In this document: in pieces, positions 8,560 through 14,889 of the stretch
How the letters are laid out: each line of letters opens with the position of its first letter
Numbering within the stretch: the stretch's first letter is position 1
NCBI GenBank assembly: GCA_964469055.1
Contig: CAYXXN010000056.1
Span: 1 to 15,474 of the forward strand
Length of the DNA: 15,474 nucleotides
Source: CAYXXN01 sp964469055
Lineage (GTDB): Bacteria > Acidobacteriota > Thermoanaerobaculia > Multivoradales > JAHEKO01
Reading direction: 5' to 3'
Position numbers and translations under genes: made by a program
The notes under the pieces: generated by a model
Told to the model about the DNA's origin: nothing
What the model saw: the letters and a program-made list of their open reading frames with translations, nothing else
Database searches by the model: none

Positions 8560-9384
8560 TCAGGTTTCCTCCGAGAGCGGGCGCTCCGTCTGCGCCAGAA
8601 ACTCGCGCAGCGTACGCCAGACTTGCGGCTGGCCGAGCAGGTCGTTGTGCCCCACGCCGGGCACCCGGACGAAGCGGGCCCCGCCCGGGAACGCCTGCGC
8701 TAGCCGCTCGCCCAGCTCGACCGGGACGATGGTGTCCTCCTCGCCGTGGATCACCACGACCGGCACGCGCACTCGGGCCGCCGCCGCCAGGGCGTCGTAG
8801 CGCTCGCGCAGGAAGAGCCGCACCATCCAGCCGGGAAAGTGGACCCGCGCCACGTCCTCGAGCCGGGTCCAGGGACTGAGGGCGACGAGGCCGGCGACCT
8901 CGTCGCGCTCGGCCGCCAGCTCGATCGCCACCGCCGCCCCCAGTGACCAACCCATCGCTACGAGCGGCCGGTCAAAGTGGCGCCGGGCGAGCCACGCGAG
9001 CGCCGCCTCGGCCGCAGCCATGAGCGTCGGCTCGCTCGGCCGGCCGCTACTGCGCCCGTAGCCGGGGTAGTCCACCACTAGCACGGAGACCTCGAGCCGC
9101 GCCAGCTCGTCGAGCGTCCCCGCCCAGGCCATCGTCCCCAGGTTCTCGCCGTTGCCGTGGAAGAGGACGACCGCCGGCGCCGCGGCGCCGCCGGCGGCGA
9201 CGTGCCAGCCGTGGATCCGGTCTCCCGCTGCCGACTCGAGGACCACCTCCTCGTACGCCCCAGGCGGGTCGGCCGGCACCGGGGCCCAGGGCACGGGATA
9301 GAGGAGCTTCTGCATATCGCAGCCCGCGAGCAGGGACGCCGCCAGGCAGCCGGCGAGGAGTCTAGCGGCGGGTCGAACCGCCAC
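8560..9384 (-). CDS. Alpha/beta-hydrolase lipoprotein (BEM46/ABHD-like)
   Basis: 274 residues from GTG 9384. Residues 1-22 form a lipoprotein signal: Arg-containing start, hydrophobic stretch and lipobox LLAG-C22, so it should be anchored in the envelope. The hydrolase domain shows HGNGEN (76-81, oxyanion region), DYPGYGRSSG (105-114), the nucleophile elbow GWSLG with S147, D217 in GEEDTIVP and H246 in GVGHND. This is a complete Ser-Asp-His triad. The family (COG1073 type) covers esterases, thioesterases and peptidase-like enzymes; substrate cannot be inferred. The frame is open upstream to 9969, but that extension runs through the csp terminator and csp itself and is not coding. It ends 7 nt from the convergent glnS stop. 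Confidence 0.85.
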   Translation of the reverse strand: MAVRPAARLLAGCLAASLLAGCDMQKLLYPVPWAPVPADPPGAYEEVVLESAAGDRIHGWHVAAGGAAAPAVVLFHGNGENLGTMAWAGTLDELARLEVSVLVVDYPGYGRSSGRPSEPTLMAAAEAALAWLARRHFDRPLVAMGWSLGAAVAIELAAERDEVAGLVALSPWTRLEDVARVHFPGWMVRLFLRERYDALAAAARVRVPVVVIHGEEDTIVPVELGERLAQAFPGGARFVRVPGVGHNDLLGQPQVWRTLREFLAQTERPLSEET

Positions 9385-9401
9385 CCGCGAGGCGAGCCGG
9401 C

Positions 9402-9440
9402 CGCAAAGGAAACGGGCCGTCCCCGAGAGGGAACGGCCCG
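9402..9440 (-). terminator. Intrinsic terminator of the cold-shock gene
   Basis: On the minus strand the transcript folds as an 8-bp stem (9440-9433 with 9420-9413), one C-A mismatch, three more G-C pairs and a 4-nt loop. TTTCCTTTG (9412-9404) follows directly. It begins 26 nt after the csp stop and separates csp from the hydrolase gene downstream. A smaller hairpin, GAGTC-loop-GACTC (9442-9455), precedes it. Confidence 0.85.
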
Positions 9441-9466
9441 CGAGTCGGGCGACTCTGTTGACGGGC

Positions 9467-9676
9467 TCAGCCGTCCAGGCGGACGACGTTCGCCGCCGCC
9501 GGGCCTTTGGCGCCCTGCACGACGTCGAACTGCACGCGCTCACCCTCGGACAGCGACTTGAAGCCGGTGCCCTGGATGGCGGTGTGGTGGACGAAGCAAT
9601 CCTTGCTGCCGTCCTCCGGGGTGATGAAGCCGAACCCCTTGCTGTCGTTGAACCACTTGACTCTACCGATGGCCAT
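9467..9676 (-). CDS. Cold-shock-domain protein
   Basis: A 69-residue single-domain RNA/ssDNA-binding protein of the CspA family, which melts RNA structure and can act as an antiterminator. It shows GRVKWFNDSKGFGFI with RNP1 (KGFGFI, 13-18) and RNP2 at 26-31 as DCFVHH where the family usually has DVFVHF. The C-terminus is complete, ending ANVVRLDG. Cys and His in RNP2 are slightly atypical. The ATG at 9676 is supported by CTCCTC (9684-9689; GAGGAG on this strand), 7 nt away. The open frame continues upstream to 9934, but that translation resembles no protein and lies in the leader. It has its own strong terminator, so it is a monocistronic gene. Which csp paralogue it is cannot be told. Confidence 0.95.
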   Translation of the reverse strand: MAIGRVKWFNDSKGFGFITPEDGSKDCFVHHTAIQGTGFKSLSEGERVQFDVVQGAKGPAAANVVRLDG

Positions 9677-9794
9677 CGTACTGCTCCTCGAACTGCTGCC
9701 GGCTGCCCAGATGGGTCTGCCGACGTACCGTTGCGCGGTCTTCGCCCCCGCGTTGGGCCACCTGCCGGGCGCCGGCGCGGCCTTGACCGCACCG

Positions 9795-9827
9795 TGCAGG
9801 CCGCACGCCGATGCGGCGTGGGCTGCA
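9795..9827 (-). promoter_or_regulatory. Strong bulged hairpin in the csp leader
   Basis: TGCAG (9795-9799) pairs with CTGCA (9823-9827), CC (9801-9802) with GG (9821-9822), and CACGCCG (9804-9810) with CGGCGTG (9814-9820). That gives 14 bp with two single-base bulges and a 3-nt loop. No U-tract follows on the minus strand, so it looks more like leader structure than a terminator. Confidence 0.45.
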
Positions 9828-9917
9828 GCAAGAAGGAACCTGACTCTGGAGGAGGGGTACCCTGTCGTGCTCGCTGGCAGTGGCGGTCCGCCCGAACTGG
9901 CCGACCGCTGGTGGCGG

Positions 9918-9926
9918 AGGATAGCA
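9918..9926 (-). promoter_or_regulatory. Candidate extended -10 promoter of the cold-shock gene
   Basis: The minus strand reads TGCTATCCT, a TGn extended -10 with TATCCT. The hexamer 17 nt upstream (TGGCGG) is a poor -35, as is often tolerated with an extended -10. Predicted transcription start is near 9911. Confidence 0.4.
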
Positions 9927-9963
9927 GAAAGCAAGCCTGGCCGCCAGGTGGCCTGGGACGCGG

Positions 9964-9997
9964 CCCCACCAGGGACGGGCGTGCCCGGCCGGTGGGG
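9964..9997 (-). terminator. Hairpin at the end of the tdh-kbl operon
   Basis: CCCCACC (9964-9970) pairs with GGTGGGG (9991-9997), and CGGG/CCCG (9976-9979 with 9984-9987) forms an inner stem. It begins 3 nt past the kbl stop. No U-tract follows directly. A second short stem (CCTGG/CCAGG, about 9935-9947), followed on this strand by CTTGCTTTCT, lies further on. Confidence 0.5.
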
Positions 9998-9999
9998 GG

Positions 10000-11223
10000 T
10001 CAGTCGGCGAAGCGCGCCAGCGCGTCGAGGACGCTGTCGATGTCCGCCGGCGTGTGGTCCGCCGAGACCTGGAAGCGGATCTCCTCGTCGCCTTTGGGGA
10101 CCACCGGGTAGTTGAGACCGGTGGCCAGGACGCCGTGCGCTTTCAAGTGGGCGACCAGGGCGGAGGTACGGGCGGTGTCGCGCACCATCAACGGGACCAC
10201 CGGATGGTCGCCAGGAATGGTCTCGAAGCCGAGCGCCAGGAGGCCCCGCTCGAAGCGGGCCGTCATCGTGCGCAGGTGATCGAGCAGGCGCCGGCCCTCC
10301 TCCGAGTCGAGGATCGCCAGCGCCCGGGCCGCCGCCGCCGCCTCGCCGACGGTAATCGGGTTGGAGTAGACGTAGGTCGGGGCCTTCTCGCGCAGGTAGG
10401 CGATCGTCGTCGCGTCGCCGACGACGTAGCCGCCGTTGACTCCCAAGGCCTTTCCTAGCGTGCCGATCAGGAAATCAGCGCGACCCCCGGTCGCCTCCTC
10501 AGTGCCGCGCCCGGTCGCGCCGAAGGCGCCGACGCCGTGGGAGTCATCGACGACGAGGACGGCGTTCTCGGCGAAGCGCCCGTCGAAGCGCCCGACGATC
10601 GCCGCGATCTCGGCCAGGGGCGCGTGGTCGCCGCGCATCGAGAAGATGCCGTCGGTCACCACCAGGCAGCGGGCGCACTCGGCGGACGCCTCCGCGAGCC
10701 GGCGCTCGAGCTCGGCCAGGTCGAGGTGCGGGTAGACGAACTTCGCCTTCGGCCGCGCCAGTCGGACGGCGTTGATGATGCAGTTGTGGTTGAGCGCGTC
10801 GGAGACGACGGCGGTCTCGGCGGTGACGAGCGGCACGAGCACGCCGAGCGTCGTCGCGTACGCGGAGCTCATGATCATGCCGGCCTCGCGGCCGTGGAAA
10901 GCGGCGAGGGACCGCTCGAGCTCGAGGTGCGGGGCGTGTGTACCGCTGATGAAGCGCACCGCGCCGGGGCCCGCGCCGAAGGCGTGCGTTGCCTCCTCCT
11001 CGGCCCGAATCACCTCGGGTCGCAGCGACATCCCCAGGTAGCCGTTCGAGTTCATCTTCAGGAAGGGCTTGTCACCCTGGCCCTCGAGGAGCACCCGCGG
11101 GCCGTGCGCGCCGGCGGCCGGCAGCACGGCGGTGATGACGGGTTCCTCGCCCTTCGAGGTGCCGGCGGCGCGCAGCCCATCGAGCTCCCCGGAGAGGGTC
11201 TGTCGCAGGCGATCGTGGGGCAT
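10000..11223 (-). CDS. kbl: Glycine C-acetyltransferase (2-amino-3-ketobutyrate CoA ligase)
   Basis: PLP-dependent alpha-oxoamine synthase family enzyme, 407 residues, splitting 2-amino-3-ketobutyrate with CoA into glycine and acetyl-CoA. Family features in order: NSNGYLGMS (substrate-binding start), GAGPGAVRFISGTH, DALNHNCIINAVRLA, VTDGIFSMRGDHAPL, DDSHGVGAFGATGRG, and the PLP lysine K258 in IGTLGKALGVNGGY. The C-terminal domain (from ~290) is complete. ATG 11223 is preferred over earlier in-frame codons because GAGGAG (11230-11235) lies 6 nt upstream and the longer version would overlap tdh. It lies 20 nt downstream of tdh on the same strand, which settles Kbl over the close relatives 8-amino-7-oxononanoate synthase and 5-aminolevulinate synthase. 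Confidence 0.93.
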   Translation of the reverse strand: MPHDRLRQTLSGELDGLRAAGTSKGEEPVITAVLPAAGAHGPRVLLEGQGDKPFLKMNSNGYLGMSLRPEVIRAEEEATHAFGAGPGAVRFISGTHAPHLELERSLAAFHGREAGMIMSSAYATTLGVLVPLVTAETAVVSDALNHNCIINAVRLARPKAKFVYPHLDLAELERRLAEASAECARCLVVTDGIFSMRGDHAPLAEIAAIVGRFDGRFAENAVLVVDDSHGVGAFGATGRGTEEATGGRADFLIGTLGKALGVNGGYVVGDATTIAYLREKAPTYVYSNPITVGEAAAAARALAILDSEEGRRLLDHLRTMTARFERGLLALGFETIPGDHPVVPLMVRDTARTSALVAHLKAHGVLATGLNYPVVPKGDEEIRFQVSADHTPADIDSVLDALARFAD

Positions 11224-11243
11224 GAGGGGCTCCTCGGGGTAGC

Positions 11244-12191
11244 TCAGGCGTGCCGCAGCCGGGCGTCGAGCTTGGAGAGCATGTCCGCGACCATGGTCGG
11301 CAGATCGTAGTGAGGCGCGAAGCCCCACTCCGTGCGGGCCGCTCCGTCGTCGAGCGCCTGCGGCCAGGAGTCGGCGATCGCCTGGCGCACCGGATCGACC
11401 TCGTAGTCGATCTCGAGGTCGGGAACGTGGCGGCGGATCGCCTCCGCCAGCTCGGCTGGCGTGAAGCTCATGGCCGTGACGTTGAAGGCGTTGCGGTGGA
11501 CGAGGCGGGCGGTATCGGCCTCCATGACGTCGATCGCCGCCGCCAGGGCGTCGGGCATGTACATCATGTCGAGCCGACTGTCCGGCCGCAGGAAGCAGAT
11601 GTAGCGCTGCCGGCGCACGGCGGAGTAGAAGATGTCGACGGCGTAGTCGGTGGTGCCGCCGCCGGGGGGAGCGACGTAGGAGATGAGGCCGGGGAAGCGC
11701 AGCCCCCGGGTGTCCACCCCGAAGCGGAGGTGGTAGTAGTCACAGAGGAGCTCGCCGGCCACCTTGGTGACGCCGTACATGGTCGACGGGCGCTGGATCG
11801 TGTCCTGCGGCGTGCCCAGCCGCGGCGTGCCGGGGCCGAAGGCGCCGATCGAGCTGGGGAAGAAGACGGCGCAGCCGGCCTCGCGGGCCGCCTCGAGCAC
11901 GCGGTAGAGGCCGCCCATGTTGATGTCCCAGGCGACCTGCGGCTTCTCTTCCGAAACGGCGGAGAGCAGCGAGGCCAGGTGATAAATGGTGTCGATCTCG
12001 CCGTCGGCTAGGACGCGCCGGATCTGCGACAGGTTCGTCGTGTCCAGGCGCACGAAGGGCCCCGCCTCCTCCTTGCGGGGCATCCGGATGTCGGAGGCGA
12101 CGACGTTCTCGACCCCGTAACGCTCGCGCAGCGCCGGCACCAGCTCCGCGCCGATCTGACCGAGCGCTCCGGTGACGAGGATCTTCTGCAC
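11244..12191 (-). CDS. tdh: L-threonine 3-dehydrogenase, short-chain (epimerase-like) type
   Basis: NAD-dependent oxidation of L-threonine to 2-amino-3-ketobutyrate, the substrate of Kbl encoded next. The 315 residues belong to the extended short-chain dehydrogenase/NAD-epimerase family, not to the zinc-dependent Tdh of E. coli. The N-terminal TGALGQIG (7-14) is the NAD-binding GxxGxxG loop. HLASLLSAVSEEKP, FPSSIGAFGP (S113/S114) and Y139-x3-K143 (MYGVTK) are the catalytic features. RFPGLISYVAPPGGGTTDYAVDIFY is a hallmark of this Tdh subgroup. The GTG start at 12191 directly precedes the QKILVTGALG opening. An 8-bp hairpin (12195-12216) ends 3 nt before this start, and no Shine-Dalgarno site is clear. 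It is divergent from the MFS transporter gene. Confidence 0.92.
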   Translation of the reverse strand: MQKILVTGALGQIGAELVPALRERYGVENVVASDIRMPRKEEAGPFVRLDTTNLSQIRRVLADGEIDTIYHLASLLSAVSEEKPQVAWDINMGGLYRVLEAAREAGCAVFFPSSIGAFGPGTPRLGTPQDTIQRPSTMYGVTKVAGELLCDYYHLRFGVDTRGLRFPGLISYVAPPGGGTTDYAVDIFYSAVRRQRYICFLRPDSRLDMMYMPDALAAAIDVMEADTARLVHRNAFNVTAMSFTPAELAEAIRRHVPDLEIDYEVDPVRQAIADSWPQALDDGAARTEWGFAPHYDLPTMVADMLSKLDARLRHA

Positions 12192-12194
12192 GTC

Positions 12195-12216
12195 GCCCGC
12201 TCGCGGAAGAGCGGGC
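12195..12216 (-). promoter_or_regulatory. Perfect hairpin immediately before the tdh start codon
   Basis: GCCCGCTC (12195-12202) and GAGCGGGC (12209-12216) form an 8-bp stem with a 6-nt loop. In the tdh transcript the stem ends 3 nt before GTG, covering the ribosome-binding region. TAGCGT with an upstream TGG (minus strand, about 12228-12220) is a possible extended -10, which would start transcription inside or just before the stem. Confidence 0.4.
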
Positions 12217-12240
12217 GGGACGCTACCACAGGGGCCGCGC

Positions 12241-12246
12241 TAGGAT
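12241..12246 (+). promoter_or_regulatory. -10-like box TAGGAT directly upstream of the MFS gene
   Basis: TAGGAT is followed by 6 nt and the ATG, so a transcript from it would begin at or next to the start codon. No Shine-Dalgarno or good -35 is seen. The AGGA inside the box is 8 nt from the ATG and could instead serve as a weak Shine-Dalgarno site, so the call is ambiguous. Confidence 0.3.
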
Positions 12247-12252
12247 GCCGCG

Positions 12253-13488
12253 ATGTCGCGCGAGGTGGCGGCGCCGGCGGCGCCGCTGGGCCGGGTGCTG
12301 GCGCTCGCCCTGGGCGCCTGGTGGGCGGGATTCTTCTCGCTCATGCTCTTGACCTTCCTGTTGCCGGCGATCCAGCGCGAGTTCGGGCTCGACGAGCGAG
12401 AGCTCGCTCGGCTGACGGCGGTGGCGGTGGGGATGACCGGGGTGGGAGGATTCTTGTTCGGGTGGATGAGCGATCGCTTCGGCCGGCGTGCGTCGCTCAT
12501 CGCCGCGACGGGGGCCTTCACCGTCGGCAACCTGGCCTGCGCGCTGGCGCCGAGCGCCGATGCGTTGATGGCCGGGCGGGCTCTGGCAGGACTCGGCATC
12601 GGCGGCACCTGGGGCGGCGGTCAGGCGATGCTGGGGGAGACGGTGGCGCCGGCCCTGCGCGGCCGCTACGGCGCAGTGGCGCAGAGCGGCGCGCCGCTGG
12701 GCCTGGGCCTCGCCGCCGCCGTGGGCTCGTTTCTGGCGCCCGTCGTGGGTTGGCGATTAACCTGGGTCCTGGCGGCCCTGCCGGGCCTGGCGCTCCTCGC
12801 CTGGCGGCGGCTGCCGGAGTCCGAGCGTTGGCTCCATCACCGCGCCGAGCTCGCCGCGGGCGCGGGTCCGAAGGCGCGGCCGATCCTGGGGCAGCTGGTG
12901 AGCGGCGAGGTGGGCGGCGTCTTCCTACGCGCGTTCGTCCTTACCGGGCTCAACATGTCCGCGTACTGGTTCGCCGTCGTCTGGCTGCCGCGCTACCTGC
13001 AGCGCGACCGCGGGCTCACCGTCTTCGGCTCCGGCTGGTGGACGCTCGCCTTCGTCGCCGGCTCGCTCCTCGGCTACCTCTCCTTCGGCCGCGTCTCGGA
13101 CCGCCTCGGCCGCCGGCCGGCCTTCTCCTTGTATTGCGCCCTCACGGCGTTGGGCCTCGCCCTCGTCACGCTCGCCTGGCAGCGCTTCGCCGACGTCCCC
13201 GGCGTCCTGGTCGCCTGCATGCTCGTCGCCGGCGTTGGCACGGGCACCTGGTCGTGCTACGGGCCCTACTTCACCGAGCTGTTCCCGACCCGCGTGCGGG
13301 GCGCCGCCCTCTCGGTCACGATGAACGTCACCCGCGGCGTGCAGTTCCTCGCCCCGCTTGTCATCGCGGCCGTCGCCCCCCGCTGGGGCCTGGCCGGCGG
13401 CGTCGCCCTCGCCGCCGGCTTCGCGGCCCTCGCTGCGGCCTGGGTCTGGACCCTGCCCGAGACGGCGGGTAGGGAGCTGGTGGACTGA
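12253..13488 (+). CDS. Major facilitator superfamily transporter (metabolite:H+ symporter type)
   Basis: A 411-residue, 12-segment inner-membrane secondary transporter. MFS motif A appears as GWMSDRFGRR (70-79) in the loop between segments 2 and 3 and again as GRVSDRLGRR (279-288) in the second half. Other family marks are GIGGTWGGGQAMLGETV (115-131), ALRGRYGA, PESERWL (188-194) before the central loop, ELFPTRVRGAA (342-352) and PETAGREL (402-409) at the C-terminus. This set fits the sugar-porter/aromatic-acid/sialate-like branch, but the substrate cannot be read from sequence. It is complete, with a short cytoplasmic N-terminus. It is divergent from tdh-kbl; a link to amino-acid use is possible but unsupported. 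The 98-nt gap to the next stop (13489-13586) shows no clear terminator. Confidence 0.9.
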   Translation: MSREVAAPAAPLGRVLALALGAWWAGFFSLMLLTFLLPAIQREFGLDERELARLTAVAVGMTGVGGFLFGWMSDRFGRRASLIAATGAFTVGNLACALAPSADALMAGRALAGLGIGGTWGGGQAMLGETVAPALRGRYGAVAQSGAPLGLGLAAAVGSFLAPVVGWRLTWVLAALPGLALLAWRRLPESERWLHHRAELAAGAGPKARPILGQLVSGEVGGVFLRAFVLTGLNMSAYWFAVVWLPRYLQRDRGLTVFGSGWWTLAFVAGSLLGYLSFGRVSDRLGRRPAFSLYCALTALGLALVTLAWQRFADVPGVLVACMLVAGVGTGTWSCYGPYFTELFPTRVRGAALSVTMNVTRGVQFLAPLVIAAVAPRWGLAGGVALAAGFAALAAAWVWTLPETAGRELVD

Positions 13489-13586
13489 AGGGCTTAGCCA
13501 TCGCCGTCGAACTGATTCGAGTGAGGCAGTCGCAGTGCGAAGCAGACATTCCCTACCCAGCGCTGTACTCAGCTCTGGCCTACTGC

Positions 13587-14210
13587 TCAAGGAATGGTGC
13601 GCCCGGCACCGAGCATCACGATCGCGTAGGCCTCCGGGGTGCCGGGGTTGATGACGAAGATGGGACTGTCGTCGCCGCCGCCCAAGTCGACGTCCCTCAG
13701 GTAAGGGACGTAGAACATGACGTGGGGCCCGACGGGCTTGACGGTGCCGCGCTCGTCGATGGGCACGATGTTGGCCGGCGAGAGCATGTAGTTGACGCCC
13801 GGCTGCCGCGGGGGGCGCAGCGTGCCGGCGGCGTAAGCCGCGGCGACTGCAGCCTCGATCTCGGCGTCGTCCTTGCCGCTCATTCGCAGCTCGGCCGCGA
13901 ACAACACGGCCTGCAGGGTCGTCGCCGAGCCCTCGGCATCGAAGCACTGCGGCTCGAAAGTGCCGGGGGCGCCACGGCCGACCAGGCAGTGGAAGCCGTT
14001 CGCGCTCTCGCGGGCGAGCTCGTAGCCCTGCGTGGTCAGAACGTACACGCCGGCGCCGTCGGTGATCGTCCCGGGTCCGGCGGCCAGGGCCGCGACGATC
14101 TCCTCTTCGCGTGGCATGAGGTCGGGCTTCCAGGTTTCGGCGCTGAGGGCTGGCGCCCGGCCAAGCGAGAGGATCAGGTGGAGCGGGGCGAGGAACGAGG
14201 CGGCTTTCAT
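13587..14210 (-). CDS. Conserved secreted protein of unknown function
   Basis: 207 residues. ATG 14210 is supported by AGGAGG (14220-14215), 4 nt away. A Sec-type signal peptide spans about 1-24 (hydrophobic LAPLHLILSL, cut near ALSA-ET), so the protein is exported. The mature part starts TWKPDLMPREEEIVAALAAGP. It carries VYVLTTQGYELARESANGFHCLVGRG with C75, PQCFDAEGSATTLQ with C89 (a likely disulfide partner), GVNYMLSPANIVP and GPHVMFYVPYLRDVDLGG. The motif density suggests a conserved globular domain, and similar proteins are familiar as hypothetical proteins in Acidobacteria-like genomes, though I cannot name a domain. It is divergent from the ECF sigma gene across 136 nt and convergent with the MFS gene. 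No catalytic motif is evident. Confidence 0.85.
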   Translation of the reverse strand: MKAASFLAPLHLILSLGRAPALSAETWKPDLMPREEEIVAALAAGPGTITDGAGVYVLTTQGYELARESANGFHCLVGRGAPGTFEPQCFDAEGSATTLQAVLFAAELRMSGKDDAEIEAAVAAAYAAGTLRPPRQPGVNYMLSPANIVPIDERGTVKPVGPHVMFYVPYLRDVDLGGGDDSPIFVINPGTPEAYAIVMLGAGRTIP

Positions 14211-14346
14211 GGAACCTCCTGGGCCAGGCGCAGCGGCTCTAGCGCCGCAATGCCGTCGGTCCTGAGTGCGCCGGGACGTCCCGCGGGTTCGTCAGAACCC
14301 CAAGGGCCGCGGGTGGCACTCAGGAGCGATGGTCCACAATGCGGCC

Positions 14347-14889
14347 GTGACCGAGCCTGCGGATCCCGAGCTCGTCGGCCGCTTTCTCGCCGACCGTTCG
14401 GAGGAGGCCTTCCGGACGCTCTACCAGGCCCACACCCCCTACCTGTACTGCCTGGCCCTCCGCTTGGCGGGAGGCCGCGAGGATGAGGCGGAGGAGGCCG
14501 TGCAGGAGGCCTGGATCCGGGCTGCCGAGCGGTTGGGGACCTTCCGCTGGGACGCGGCCCTGCGCACTTGGCTGGGCGGCTTCGTCGTGAACTGCTGCCG
14601 CGAGGCCGCGCGACGGCGGCGCCCCACCGGGCCGGTGGCGGTCGAGAGGGAGCCGGTCGAGCCACCCCAGGCCGAGGCGAGCCTCGACCTCGAGCGCGCC
14701 GTCGCCGCGTTGCCGGACGGGCTACGTGAGGTCTTCGTCCTGTTCGATCTCGAGGGCTACACGCACGAGGAGATCGGCGCCCGATTGGGCTTCGCCTCCG
14801 GGACGTCGAAGAGCCGCTTGTTCCATGCCCGCAGAGCGCTGCGCCGGCAGTTGAGCGAAGGCCGCCGCGCCGAAGGAGATGCCCCATGA
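14347..14889 (+). CDS. ECF-family RNA polymerase sigma factor
   Basis: A 180-residue sigma-70 family ECF factor with only regions 2 and 4. Region 2 (about 19-90) includes AFRTLYQAHTPYLYCLALRL, DEAEEAVQEAWIRAAERLGTF and the -10-recognition helix LRTWLGGFVVNCCREAARRRR. Region 4 (about 116-168) is ALPDGLREVFVLFDLEGYTHEEIGARLGF followed by the -35-binding helix GTSKSRLFHARRALRRQL. There is no C-terminal extension. GTG 14347 is preferred. An ATG at 14329 has AGGAG only 2 nt away (too close), and its added codons include a rare aat. Instead, CACAAT lies 6 nt before the GTG, as at other starts here. The downstream gene overlaps by 4 nt (ATGA), so the two are coupled. The 136 nt upstream shows a GAACC (14295-14299) resembling an ECF -35, but no matching -10 was found. 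Confidence 0.9.
   Translation: MTEPADPELVGRFLADRSEEAFRTLYQAHTPYLYCLALRLAGGREDEAEEAVQEAWIRAAERLGTFRWDAALRTWLGGFVVNCCREAARRRRPTGPVAVEREPVEPPQAEASLDLERAVAALPDGLREVFVLFDLEGYTHEEIGARLGFASGTSKSRLFHARRALRRQLSEGRRAEGDAP

Larger units (their letters stand above)
9677..9999 (-). other. Gene-free 323-nt region: probable long leader of the cold-shock gene
   Basis: No convincing coding frame is seen on either strand. Reading on the minus strand it holds, in order, the kbl terminator-like structure (9997-9964), a candidate extended -10 (9926-9918), a 14-bp bulged hairpin (9827-9795) and the csp Shine-Dalgarno site. If the promoter call is right, the csp leader is about 235 nt. Long leaders are known for cspA-type mRNAs. 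Confidence 0.5.

Noticed and set aside
9677..9934. N-terminal extension of the cold-shock protein
   Set aside because: The family is about 65-70 residues, the ATG at 9676 has a good Shine-Dalgarno site, and the upstream translation looks like non-coding sequence.
9385..9969. N-terminal extension of the hydrolase frame, which is open up to 9969
   Set aside because: It would run through the csp terminator and the csp gene itself. The lipoprotein signal peptide starting at 9384 is the natural start.
11324..11760. Repeat-like look of many gcg/gcc-rich stretches (here and elsewhere)
   Set aside because: These reflect high GC codon use. No direct repeats with regular spacing, CRISPR units or insertion-sequence ends were seen anywhere in the window.
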